Below, in pieces: positions 1 through 7,453 of a stretch of DNA of 24,840 bases. The notes beneath the pieces were generated by a model. That model saw nothing but the letters and a program-made list of their open reading frames with translations, had not been told where the DNA came from and ran no database searches. Source of the stretch: an uncultured Clostridia bacterium (GTDB lineage Bacteria > Bacillota > Clostridia > Lachnospirales > Bianqueaceae); the NCBI GenBank assembly GCA_937892735.1, contig CALBGL010000056.1, positions 1 through 24,840 on the forward strand, given 5' to 3'. Positions within the stretch are counted from its first letter, which is position 1. Every line of letters begins with the position of its first letter. A program made the translations under genes and the position numbers.

Positions 1-1
1 G

Positions 2-454
2 AATTATCTTTTTGATTTCTTTTCTCATCTTCATCAGGTTCCGGAAAAAACTATACAAAACCGAAAAGAACAACTTTTCACCCGTTTCGGCATCAGTCCT
101 TTCGCCGAGGTAAAGGTAGCCAACCTCTCCACCGGCATGAAACAGAAGGTATCCCTGGCAATTTCCATTGTACATAATCCAGACATCATCATCTTCGATG
201 AACCGACGAACGGCTTAGATGTCCTGACCGCTAAGGTCGTCACCGATTTTCTGCTGGAACTGAAAAAACAAGGAAAAACTGTCATCGTCTCCACCCATAT
301 CTTCAGCCTGATCGAGAAAATCTGTGATCGGGTCGGCATTATCATTCAAGGAAAGATGATTCTCTGTGATTCTTTGATGGAGATCTGTGCCGGTCAATCA
401 TTAGAAGATCGATTCTTTAAAATCTATGCGGAAACGGTAGGTGAAGAGGCATGA
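2..454 (+). CDS. ABC transporter ATP-binding protein, NatA-like (5' end missing)
   Basis: This is the C-terminal half of an ABC ATPase; the open frame runs off the left edge of the window, so the Walker A region is not visible. What remains shows the ABC signature as LSTGMKQ (a variant of LSGGQ), Walker B as IIIFDEP, the D-loop NGLD and the switch histidine in VSTH. The protein energises export or translocation by the permease encoded next, at the inner face of the membrane. Its stop codon overlaps the permease start in ATGA (451-454), the usual sign of translational coupling. The substrate cannot be told: NatAB-type pairs include sodium exporters, but also drug and peptide exporters. The family call is secure; the substrate is not. 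Confidence 0.93.
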   Translation, partial: NYLFDFFSHLHQVPEKTIQNRKEQLFTRFGISPFAEVKVANLSTGMKQKVSLAISIVHNPDIIIFDEPTNGLDVLTAKVVTDFLLELKKQGKTVIVSTHIFSLIEKICDRVGIIIQGKMILCDSLMEICAGQSLEDRFFKIYAETVGEEA

Positions 455-1626
455 ATAATATATTGACCATCTTAAAAAAAGAACTGGCACGATTTTTCGG
501 AGATAAGCGTTTGGCTTTTTCTTCTATCCTTCTGCCAGGTTTGCTGATCTATATCATGTATACTTTCATGGGCAGCGCGCTGAGCACTATGTTTGAAAGT
601 ACCGAGGAAGCTTCCTCCATCTATGCTGTCTCTGTTCCCGCGTCGCTCCAGGAAACGCTCTCTTCCCAATTTCATATCACAGAAGTAGATTCCTCACAAG
701 TAGATCCCTTGCAGACAGATATTGAAAATCAGGATGCTAATCTCTTAGTTGTCTTCCCCCCCGATTTTGATGAGACGGTTGTAACCTATGATTCCGCATC
801 CGGTATGGCTGCTCCTGCTGTTGAAATTTATTACAACAGCGCGAATACCGATTCCAGCACGGCACAGTCTATCCTGATAAGTATTCTGGATCAATACGAA
901 TCGGCACTGGCCAATAAGTTTGATATCAACCCGGGAGATCCTTCCCTGTATGACCTGGCCAGTGAACGTGATTCATCCGCTATGATTTTCTCTTCTATGT
1001 TACCTATGCTGCTGATGATCTTCCTGTTCACCGGCTGTATGTCCGTGGCGCCGGAATCCATCGCAGGAGAGAAGGAACGTGGCACCATTGCCACACTCTT
1101 AGTGACGCCTGTTAAACGCAGTCATATCGCGATTGGCAAGATCATCGCCCTATCCATCATCGCCCTGCTCAGCGGCATCTCCAGTACGCTGGGAACCGTG
1201 CTCTCCATGCCTGCTCTCATGGGCGCTGCCAGTGATACTATGAATATCGGGATCTATACTGTCAGCGATTTTCTGCTCCTTGCAGTGGTCATCCTTTCCA
1301 CCGTTCTGTTTCTGGTGGCTGTGATCTCCGTCATCTCCGCGTATGCGCGTACCATCAAAGAGGCGCAGTCCTATGTGACACCTCTCATGATCATCGCCAC
1401 GCTGATCGGCATCACCGCCATGTTCGGCGGAGGCGCACCACAGGATTGGTTCTATTATTTCATTCCCTTATATAACAGTGTACAGTGCATGAGCGCCGTC
1501 TTCTCCTTTACCTGTGTTCCCGTTAATGTGCTTATTACCGTCATTAGCAACCTAATCTATTCTGTCGTCTTTGTATTTGTACTGACTCGGATGTTCAACA
1601 GCGAACATGTGATCTTTGGAAGATAA
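451..1626 (+). CDS. ABC-2 type transporter permease, NatB-like
   Basis: This 391-residue membrane protein is the permease partner of the upstream ATPase. It has one hydrophobic helix at about residues 22-44, a large polar, presumably extracytoplasmic domain at about 45-180 with a serine- and threonine-rich character, and then about five hydrophobic helices. Just after the second helix lies the segment ESIAGEKERGTIATLLVTPV, which matches the conserved coupling-helix motif of ABC-2 and NatB permeases. The ATG at 451 overlaps the ATPase stop by 4 bp, so the two are made together. A strong hairpin follows directly after the stop. Sodium or drug efflux is possible by analogy with NatB, but nothing here fixes the substrate. 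Confidence 0.92.
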   Translation: MNNILTILKKELARFFGDKRLAFSSILLPGLLIYIMYTFMGSALSTMFESTEEASSIYAVSVPASLQETLSSQFHITEVDSSQVDPLQTDIENQDANLLVVFPPDFDETVVTYDSASGMAAPAVEIYYNSANTDSSTAQSILISILDQYESALANKFDINPGDPSLYDLASERDSSAMIFSSMLPMLLMIFLFTGCMSVAPESIAGEKERGTIATLLVTPVKRSHIAIGKIIALSIIALLSGISSTLGTVLSMPALMGAASDTMNIGIYTVSDFLLLAVVILSTVLFLVAVISVISAYARTIKEAQSYVTPLMIIATLIGITAMFGGGAPQDWFYYFIPLYNSVQCMSAVFSFTCVPVNVLITVISNLIYSVVFVFVLTRMFNSEHVIFGR

Positions 1627-1631
1627 CCTAA

Positions 1632-1664
1632 AAAGGGGGGACTGCGATAGGCAGCTCCCCCTTT
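1632..1664. terminator. Bidirectional Rho-independent terminator
   Basis: Two 14-nt arms (1632-1645 and 1651-1664) pair around a GATAG loop with one G-U pair and one A/C mismatch. The arms are G-rich and C-rich with A and T flanks, so the hairpin has a U-run on both strands. It separates the convergent ABC permease (plus) and alcohol dehydrogenase (minus). Confidence 0.85.
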
Positions 1665-1667
1665 CTG

Positions 1668-2837
1668 TTATCTGTAAGATTCTTTCAGAATCCACACACA
1701 GTCTTCTTCGGTCACCAGTACTGGATCCACTTCAAAAAGTCCTCCCATGGTGTCTCTTGCCTTGACCGCATATTTTAGCAGGTCATTTCCATCCACACCA
1801 TACTCGCTCATCTTCAGATCATCCACACCACACGCTTTCTGCAGCGCGCGGAGCCGCTTCACAAAATCCATCGGTTCCCTGGCGTCCTCATCACCCAGAG
1901 CCTTTGCCATCTGTACCATTCTTTCCGCGCATTCTTCCTTCTTCGCGAAATTCTCATAGTACGCGGCGCTGATCATAATCAGTCCCGCTCCATGCGGCAG
2001 AGCCGGATGATAGGCACTCAAAGCGTGTTCGATACTATGCTCCGAAATGCAACCCGACAAGGATTCTACCATGCCTGCCAATGTATTGGCCAAAGCCACA
2101 TTGGTTCTAGCCTCCAAATCCTGACCATTCTTTACCGCTGTCGGCAGACTTTTCCCGATCAGTTCTATCGCTTTCAGAGCGAACATATCGCTGATCGGAT
2201 TCGCTGTCCGATTCAAATACCCTTCTGTACTGTGAAATAGGGCATCAAACCCTTGATACGCTGTCAAATGCGCCGGGACACTCGCCATTAGCTCCGGATC
2301 CACAATGGATAATACCGGGAAGGTTCCATCCACGCCAAATCCGATCTTTTCTTCCGTATCCTCTTTTGTGATCACAGTAAAAGGATCTGCTTCTGTGCCG
2401 GTTCCCGCCGTTGTCGTAATCGCCACGATCGGTAAAGGAGCATTGACTACCGGCTTCTCCTTACCAGAGCCTCCAGAAATATAATCCCAGTAATCTCCCG
2501 GATTCGTTGCCATCACCGCGATGGATTTCGCGCTGTCAATACTGCTTCCGCCGCCCAATCCTACGACAAAGTCACAACTTTCTGCTTTAGCCAACGCGGC
2601 TCCTTCCATCACATGCTTATGAATGGGATTCGGAAGAATTTTATCAAATATGACGGATTCCACGCCCGCCATTTCTAATTCCGCTTGAACACGTTTTAAA
2701 TACCCATTCGCGCGCATAGACTTTCCCGCTGAAATGACAATCAACGCTTTTTTACCCGGCAATATTTGCTTATGAAGCTCTGCTAACTTCCCCGGTCCAA
2801 ATAAGATCTTCGACGGAACAAAATACTCAAACTGCAT
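1668..2837 (-). CDS. Iron-containing alcohol dehydrogenase
   Basis: This 389-residue cytosolic NAD(P)-dependent oxidoreductase of the Fe-ADH family reduces aldehydes or ketones to alcohols, or the reverse. The nucleotide-binding motif GGGSSIDS is at about residues 95-102, and the family segment TTAGTGTEADPF follows at about 142-153. Metal-ligand candidates are D198 and H202 (in FDALFH) and H267 and H282 (in EHSIEH and LPHG), matching the Asp-His-His-His pattern of the family. Length is typical. The start is preceded by a modest purine-rich site (GAAGGGTG). It is a single-gene unit between a terminator downstream and a 224-bp intergenic region upstream. Family members use 1,3-propanediol, butanol, glycerol, lactaldehyde and others; the substrate cannot be assigned. 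Confidence 0.94.
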   Translation of the reverse strand: MQFEYFVPSKILFGPGKLAELHKQILPGKKALIVISAGKSMRANGYLKRVQAELEMAGVESVIFDKILPNPIHKHVMEGAALAKAESCDFVVGLGGGSSIDSAKSIAVMATNPGDYWDYISGGSGKEKPVVNAPLPIVAITTTAGTGTEADPFTVITKEDTEEKIGFGVDGTFPVLSIVDPELMASVPAHLTAYQGFDALFHSTEGYLNRTANPISDMFALKAIELIGKSLPTAVKNGQDLEARTNVALANTLAGMVESLSGCISEHSIEHALSAYHPALPHGAGLIMISAAYYENFAKKEECAERMVQMAKALGDEDAREPMDFVKRLRALQKACGVDDLKMSEYGVDGNDLLKYAVKARDTMGGLFEVDPVLVTEEDCVWILKESYR

Positions 2838-2880
2838 TTTACACCCTTCCCTTCATAATACATAGATTTCTCGGCATCTG

Positions 2881-2902
2881 TTTGACGCCCTGCGGCGACA
2901 AA
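2881..2902. promoter_or_regulatory. Small inverted repeat upstream of the alcohol dehydrogenase
   Basis: Arms TTTGACGCC and GGCGACAAA (9 bp, one A/A mismatch) flank a CTGC tetraloop, 44 bp before the adh start. It has no U-run, so it is more likely an operator or leader hairpin than a terminator. It is not a Rex site, which has the form TTGTTAA-N4-TTAACAA. Confidence 0.35.
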
Positions 2903-3001
2903 CTCACGGCATGGTTCATCCCCTATGATATGAAAACTACCATACCACACTTATTTTACCTTGTATCATTTTTATTGTCCATGGTTTTTTCTGCTTTTCT
3001 C

Positions 3002-3030
3002 TTGTACTTCTCTCTTTTTTGATTTACAAT
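3002..3030 (+). promoter_or_regulatory. Sigma-A-like promoter for the 3062 gene
   Basis: The -35 TTGTAC (3002-3007) and -10 TACAAT (3025-3030) are separated by exactly 17 bp and lie 31 bp before a gene with an AGGAGG ribosome binding site at 3051-3056. Confidence 0.65.
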
Positions 3031-3061
3031 ATTTCTCATCATACTTTCTTAGGAGGTTCTC

Positions 3062-3610
3062 ATGTCTTTTTATCCTGTTCGCTGGCTTTCTGTTTTTCCC
3101 AATCATCAGATGACTCTTCCGCAGACTTTCTGTCAGCATGTTGGCTTTCGGAATCAGGCGGAATGTATTCTAAATCAATCTCATTTGATTCTTCGTCCGC
3201 TTGATGTATCTTCCTTAACACAGGAAGTTCAAATTCTTAATGACCTGATTCAAGCAGGTTATGGCGGCCAGTTTCTTCTAGATTCCTTTCGCCGGGCGCT
3301 GGGGCTTCTCGTAGAAGACCGTCCTCCTGTGCCGCCGCAGGATCTTCTTTTCGATGATGTTTCCGCGCTGCCTAACCACAGTCTGATTCTGCGATTTATG
3401 AACCGGGAGATTCGTCATTACCGCTGCAACTATCTCTTGCAGCAACCTGCTTATCAGGCTCTTTGGGACCTGAATCTTTTCTCGAGATTTGAAAACACAG
3501 GGAACAAACTGGTCTGGCCTGGTATTCTTACATTGACTAATACCTTTTTATATGAAAACAGCACGATTGTTCATCGGAGTCCACGCGGCCGCTATCGTCT
3601 TCGTTTCTGA
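3062..3610 (+). CDS. Hypothetical protein, 182 residues
   Basis: I do not recognise this protein. It is real on context: AGGAGG (3051-3056) stands 5 bp before ATG, a good promoter lies upstream, and the frame is closed by a hairpin. The protein has no signal peptide or membrane helix. It has a short aromatic-rich N-terminus, a likely helical middle (about residues 53-80), a proline-rich stretch VEDRPPVPPQD near residues 84-94 and a basic C-terminus ending SPRGRYRLRF. It precedes a flavodoxin-domain gene after 69 bp. A shared function is possible, but the hairpin between them suggests transcription may mostly stop after this gene. Confidence 0.75.
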   Translation: MSFYPVRWLSVFPNHQMTLPQTFCQHVGFRNQAECILNQSHLILRPLDVSSLTQEVQILNDLIQAGYGGQFLLDSFRRALGLLVEDRPPVPPQDLLFDDVSALPNHSLILRFMNREIRHYRCNYLLQQPAYQALWDLNLFSRFENTGNKLVWPGILTLTNTFLYENSTIVHRSPRGRYRLRF

Positions 3611-3630
3611 TTCTCTGATCCGATGGGATG

Positions 3631-3677
3631 AAACCTCCTTTTCCGGATATACTAAGTATCCTGAAAAGGAGGTTTTT
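3631..3677 (+). terminator. Terminator-like hairpin carrying the next gene's Shine-Dalgarno
   Basis: Two 19-nt arms (3631-3649 and 3657-3675) pair with a single mismatch around the 7-nt loop TACTAAG and run into TTTTT at 3673-3677. This is a textbook Rho-independent terminator. Its 3' arm contains AAAAGGAGG (3664-3672), which is the only Shine-Dalgarno for the ATG at 3680. The 5' arm CCTCCTTTT is therefore an anti-Shine-Dalgarno. Confidence 0.85.
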
Positions 3678-3679
3678 CT

Positions 3680-4225
3680 ATGTCAAAAATTGCTGTCATC
3701 TACTGTTCTAAAACCGGTTTCAGCGCGCGGTATGCGCGTTGGATCGCCAAAGATCTGCACGCGGACCTTTATCGCTATAAAAACGTAGATACCGCGCTTC
3801 TAGCTCCTTATCAAGTCATTGTCTACGGCGCGGGCTTTTATGCGGGAAAACTGAAAGGATCGCGCTGGTTCATGCATACCATTCGTCCCCTATCCTCAGC
3901 CCATACGATCGTATTTGCGACAGGCTCTATGCCTCGTGTCCACCCTCGGGATTTACAACGAGAATGGGATATGTCTTTTCGGCTCCGAGAACAAGAGCAG
4001 ATCCATCTTTTCTATTTGCCCGGAGGCATGAACTATGCGCGCCTATCCTTTCCATCCCAAATTCTGATGCGCCTCTACCGTTTCTATATGCTCCATTCCT
4101 CGAAGACACGTCCAGATACTCGCGAACTCATGCGCCGCTTAGACCGTTCTGTAGATTATACAGACCGTAAGGCGATCAAACCCATACTAATGGAAGTACG
4201 AAAAACAAGAGCCTCGGTTCTCTAA
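3680..4225 (+). CDS. Flavodoxin-domain protein
   Basis: This 181-residue cytosolic protein has a flavodoxin-like N-terminal half. The first beta strand IAVIYCS runs into the FMN phosphate loop SKTGFSARYA (residues about 10-19), followed by VIVYGAGFYAGKLKG (about 47-61) and VFATGSMP, which fit the later FMN-contacting loops. The arrangement resembles HemG-type menaquinone-dependent protoporphyrinogen oxidases and related flavodoxin-domain proteins, which have a similar length. No heme genes are nearby, so a haem role is not supported. The C-terminal 60 residues are basic and include the pattern DTRELMRRLDRSVDYTDR. Its ribosome binding site is buried in the hairpin at 3631-3677, so translation may be conditional. 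A terminator overlaps its stop codon. Confidence 0.85.
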   Translation: MSKIAVIYCSKTGFSARYARWIAKDLHADLYRYKNVDTALLAPYQVIVYGAGFYAGKLKGSRWFMHTIRPLSSAHTIVFATGSMPRVHPRDLQREWDMSFRLREQEQIHLFYLPGGMNYARLSFPSQILMRLYRFYMLHSSKTRPDTRELMRRLDRSVDYTDRKAIKPILMEVRKTRASVL

Positions 4226-4245
4226 GAACACCGAGGCCCTTGTTT
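4203..4245. terminator. Bidirectional terminator overlapping the flavodoxin stop
   Basis: Sixteen-nt arms (4203-4218 and 4230-4245) pair with one mismatch. The stop codon at 4223-4225 lies in the loop. There is an A/T-rich flank on each side, with TTTTT on the minus strand, so the hairpin serves both the flavodoxin gene and the convergent uxaA. Confidence 0.85.
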
Positions 4246-4264
4246 CTTAAAAAGCTAGCTCTTT

Positions 4265-5755
4265 TTACAATACCACACCATCTTTGAAGATTGAAATCTC
4301 CCGATATCCATTGATCTCATTCCGCGTCTTCTTACCAGAAGCTACATCCAGAATATAGCGAAAGAAATCTTTCGAGACTTCATCCATCGTCTTTCCTTCT
4401 AATAGCTGTCCCGCATTATAATCGATCCAATTCGCCTTATGATCCGCCAGCGCGGAGTTGGTCGCCACCTTGACAGTGGGCACCGGAGCTCCTAACGGAG
4501 TACCGCGTCCTGTCGTGAACAGAATCATATGCACACCGGCGGAAGTCAGCGAAGTACAAGCGACGATATCGTTACCCGGTCCCTGCAGCAGGTTCAGTCC
4601 CGACGTCTTCAGACGCTCGCCATAGGTCAAAACATCCCGCACGACGCCGCGTCCGCCCTTCTGCGTACATCCCAGGCTCTTCTCCTCCAACGTCGTGATA
4701 CCGCCCTTCTTGTTTCCTGGAGACGGATTTTCATATACGACCTGATTATGACGAATATAGTAATCCTTGAAATTATTGATCAGATTCACGGTCTTCTGGA
4801 ACGTTTCCTCATCCTGACAATGATTCATCAGAATCGTCTCAGCACCGAACATCTCCGGCACCTCGGTCAAAACGGTGGTACCTCCGCATGCCCCCAGCAG
4901 ATCGGAGAAAGCGCCGACCAGCGGATTTCCAGTAATCCCGGAGAATCCATCAGAACCTCCACACTTCAATCCCACCTTCAGTTTGGATACGGGACAGGGC
5001 GTGCGCTTACACTGGCTGGCATACTCCACCAGTTCTCCCAGGATCTTTAATCCCGCTTCGATCTCGTCTTCCACGTCTTGCGTCACTAGGAAACGGACTC
5101 GCTCCGGATCCACATCGCCCAATACCTTGGTAAACTCACCCAGATTATTGTTCTCACAACCCAGACTCAGCACCAGGACGCCTCCGGCATTGGGGTGATG
5201 CACCAAATCTGCCAGCACCTGCTGCGTATTCTTATGATCCTCTCCCAGCTGGGAGCATCCGAAGGGGTGCGTAAAGGCGTAGATCCCGTCCACCTTGTCT
5301 CCGTAGAGTTTTGTCGCCTCTCGCGCCAACACCTCCGAGGACTGATTGACGCAGCCCACCGTATTCACAATCCAGATCTCATTGCGGATTCCCACATCCC
5401 CATTCTTCCGAACATAGCCGTCAAAGGTGGCCTCTTTTCCTTCCGGGAACTCTGGATATTCGGACAGATTCGGTTCATAGGTATATTCCAGCATACCGGA
5501 CAAATTAGTCTTCAAATTGTGTGTATGAATCCAGGAACCGGCCGGAATCGCCGTTGTCGCATGACCAATCGGAAAGCCGTACTTGATGATGTTCTCTCCC
5601 TCGGCAATATCCTTCACCGCGATCTTGTGTCCCTTGGGTATCTCCTCTACCGCCGTCACATCATAGCCGTCTCCCTGCACACGCGTTCCCGCAGGCAGAG
5701 TATCCAATGCTACGAATACGTTATCGTTTGGATGAATATGCAAAAAAGAATTCAT
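4265..5755 (-). CDS. uxaA: Altronate dehydratase
   Basis: This 496-residue enzyme dehydrates D-altronate to 2-keto-3-deoxy-D-gluconate, the third step of galacturonate breakdown in the cytosol. An N-terminal SAF-type domain (residues about 1-90, with GFPIGHATTAI) precedes the large altronate hydrolase domain. That domain shows THPFGCSQLGEDH, LSLGCENN and LKCGGSDGFSGITGNP, all conserved in UxaA/GarD-type dehydratases, with Cys residues suited to metal binding. E. coli UxaA is about the same length. I chose ATG at 5753-5755 because AAGGAG (5763-5768) sits 7 bp before it; a 33-residue upstream extension would run through a hairpin into uxaB and lacks a site. It is second in the uxaB-uxaA pair, separated by 67 bp that contain a hairpin. 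Confidence 0.95.
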   Translation of the reverse strand: MNSFLHIHPNDNVFVALDTLPAGTRVQGDGYDVTAVEEIPKGHKIAVKDIAEGENIIKYGFPIGHATTAIPAGSWIHTHNLKTNLSGMLEYTYEPNLSEYPEFPEGKEATFDGYVRKNGDVGIRNEIWIVNTVGCVNQSSEVLAREATKLYGDKVDGIYAFTHPFGCSQLGEDHKNTQQVLADLVHHPNAGGVLVLSLGCENNNLGEFTKVLGDVDPERVRFLVTQDVEDEIEAGLKILGELVEYASQCKRTPCPVSKLKVGLKCGGSDGFSGITGNPLVGAFSDLLGACGGTTVLTEVPEMFGAETILMNHCQDEETFQKTVNLINNFKDYYIRHNQVVYENPSPGNKKGGITTLEEKSLGCTQKGGRGVVRDVLTYGERLKTSGLNLLQGPGNDIVACTSLTSAGVHMILFTTGRGTPLGAPVPTVKVATNSALADHKANWIDYNAGQLLEGKTMDEVSKDFFRYILDVASGKKTRNEINGYREISIFKDGVVL

Positions 5756-5780
5756 AGGTGATCTCCTTTTATTTGATAGC

Positions 5781-5808
5781 AGAAAAGCGGCTGCAGGGCC
5801 GCTTTTCT
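5781..5808 (-). terminator. Intercistronic hairpin between uxaB and uxaA
   Basis: Perfect 11-bp arms AGAAAAGCGGC (5781-5791) and GCCGCTTTTCT (5798-5808) with a 6-nt loop lie between the two genes. The U-run after it on the minus strand is short, so it may be a partial terminator that lowers uxaA expression or an mRNA-stabilising structure. Confidence 0.65.
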
Positions 5809-5822
5809 TAAGTATTGGAAAA

Positions 5823-7349
5823 TTACAGTACAGAAGCGATCGCGGCCTTTGCACCGTTCTTCAGAATGTTCTCCAGATGTGCGGTCACCACATCGGTAAG
5901 ACCCTCCTGCGCTGTCAGATCCTGTCCCCACAACGAGGTATTCGCCAGTACCTTCGTTACCAGTGCCTTCGCATCCTGATCCTTGGCATATTCTTTCCAG
6001 ATCTTTTCGAAAAATTCCAGTACAGGCACATCGTCCTGAATCTTATACGTATTGGTGTTGCCATTCACGGTACGAGTACCTGTCATGGAACGCCCCTCAA
6101 TTCCTTCGCCGCGATAGAACGCGATGAGAGCTGCCAGACCAAAGCTCAGCACCTGCGGAATCTCATGCTTGCGTTCAATATAGGTCAGCAGAGAGGGAAG
6201 GCAACGAGACTTATACTTAGATGTGGAATTCAGAGAGATATCCAGCAGCATATGACGAATAAACGGATTCGCAAAACGCTCAGAAACCGCCGCCGTATAA
6301 CTCTCCAACTCTTCCTTCGGCAGATCCAGCGTCGGAATGATCTCCTCGAACAGGCCCTTATTCATATATGCATGAATCGTGTCATCATCCATGAATTCCT
6401 TCACGGTATCCAGGCCCGTGAGGTAAGCGCCCAATACCGTCATGGTATGCGCCCCATTCAGAATACGAACCTTACGCGTACGATACGGCGTCATATCCTC
6501 TGTCCAGATCACATCCAAACCGGCCTGCGCCAACGGCAACTCTTCCGAGAAATCACCGCCTTCAATGACGAAGAAATGGAACGGCTCCGCCGTATCCAGA
6601 ACGTTATCCTTATAACCCAGCTTTTCGGTAATGGCGTCAATCTCCGCCCGCGGATATCCGGTAACGATACGATCTACCAAGGTGCTCAGGAAATGATTGG
6701 AATTCTCCAGCCAATCGATGAAACCCTGCTCATATCCCCACTCCTTCGCCAGACGCAGAACGATGCTCTTCAGCGTAGTACCATTCTTCTCAATCAGCTC
6801 GCAGGGAATGATAACCATACCCTTTGACGGATCTCCTGCAAACGCCTTATAACGAGCATACAAGAACACGGTCAGCTTGCCGGGGTAGGATGCCGGAGGC
6901 ATGTCCGTCGGCTTGTCATCCGGGCTATAAGCAATGCCTGCCTCGGTCGTATTGGAAATGATAAAACGCAGATCCGGATTCTTAGCACACTCCAGATAAG
7001 CATTGAAATCGCTGTATGGATTGATACAGCGGCTGATAGACTGGATAATTTCCTTGTCCTCTACGACCTTGCCATCCATAACGCCGCGAAGCATCATAGT
7101 ATACAACCCATCCTGCTCATTCAGCATGTCACAAACTGCGCCAAAGGTGATCGGCTGTACCACGCATACACGACCGCCAAACAACCCCTGCTTATTCATC
7201 TGATGGATCATCCAATCGATAAATCCACGAAGGAAGTTTCCTTCACCAAACTGCAAAACCTTCTCAGGAAGATCCTGCCAAGGAGAAACCTTGACATCTT
7301 CAGGAAACTGAAAATCAGAATTTAATAGTGCTTTGTTTAATGAATCCAT
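5823..7349 (-). CDS. uxaB: Tagaturonate reductase (altronate oxidoreductase)
   Basis: This 508-residue NADH-dependent enzyme of the mannitol dehydrogenase family reduces D-tagaturonate to D-altronate, the substrate of the adjacent uxaA product. The N-terminal family motif VLQFGEGNFLRGFIDW (residues about 31-46) begins the nucleotide-binding domain, and TRKVRILNGAHTMTVLGAYL carries the catalytic Lys-x-x-x-Asn-x-x-His pattern of the family. I chose the ATG at 7347-7349; the site AAGGAG (7361-7366) is 11 bp upstream, a slightly long spacing. The upstream extension would cross a palindrome. Fructuronate reductase (UxuB) is the main alternative, but pairing with uxaA rather than uxuA favours UxaB. 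The pair has its own promoter inside the clpE 3' end. Confidence 0.92.
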   Translation of the reverse strand: MDSLNKALLNSDFQFPEDVKVSPWQDLPEKVLQFGEGNFLRGFIDWMIHQMNKQGLFGGRVCVVQPITFGAVCDMLNEQDGLYTMMLRGVMDGKVVEDKEIIQSISRCINPYSDFNAYLECAKNPDLRFIISNTTEAGIAYSPDDKPTDMPPASYPGKLTVFLYARYKAFAGDPSKGMVIIPCELIEKNGTTLKSIVLRLAKEWGYEQGFIDWLENSNHFLSTLVDRIVTGYPRAEIDAITEKLGYKDNVLDTAEPFHFFVIEGGDFSEELPLAQAGLDVIWTEDMTPYRTRKVRILNGAHTMTVLGAYLTGLDTVKEFMDDDTIHAYMNKGLFEEIIPTLDLPKEELESYTAAVSERFANPFIRHMLLDISLNSTSKYKSRCLPSLLTYIERKHEIPQVLSFGLAALIAFYRGEGIEGRSMTGTRTVNGNTNTYKIQDDVPVLEFFEKIWKEYAKDQDAKALVTKVLANTSLWGQDLTAQEGLTDVVTAHLENILKNGAKAAIASVL

Positions 7350-7376
7350 TGCAATATATGCTCCTTTCAGGTATGA

Positions 7377-7400
7377 TCCGGGACTCTTAAGAGTCCCGGA
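7377..7400. promoter_or_regulatory. Perfect 24-bp palindrome in the uxaBA leader
   Basis: The half-site TCCGGGACTCTT is followed immediately by its exact reverse complement. It lies about 20-40 nt downstream of the inferred uxaBA start site and just before the ribosome binding site. There is no U-run on either side, so an operator for a hexuronate-responsive repressor fits better than a terminator for clpE, though the latter is not excluded. Confidence 0.6.
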
Positions 7401-7424
7401 CAAAACACACCATAATTTAATACC

Positions 7425-7453
7425 ATTTTACACGATTTCGCCAGTTTTTTCAA
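7425..7453 (-). promoter_or_regulatory. Promoter of uxaBA inside the clpE 3' end
   Basis: On the minus strand TTGAAA (7448-7453) and TAAAAT (7425-7430) are spaced by 17 bp. The -10 overlaps the clpE stop codon (7428-7430), so uxaBA can be transcribed independently of clpE. Confidence 0.6.

Noticed and set aside
5877..6827. 316-codon plus-strand open frame opposite uxaB
   Set aside because: It is the shadow of a well-identified gene, with no ribosome site and no recognisable motifs.
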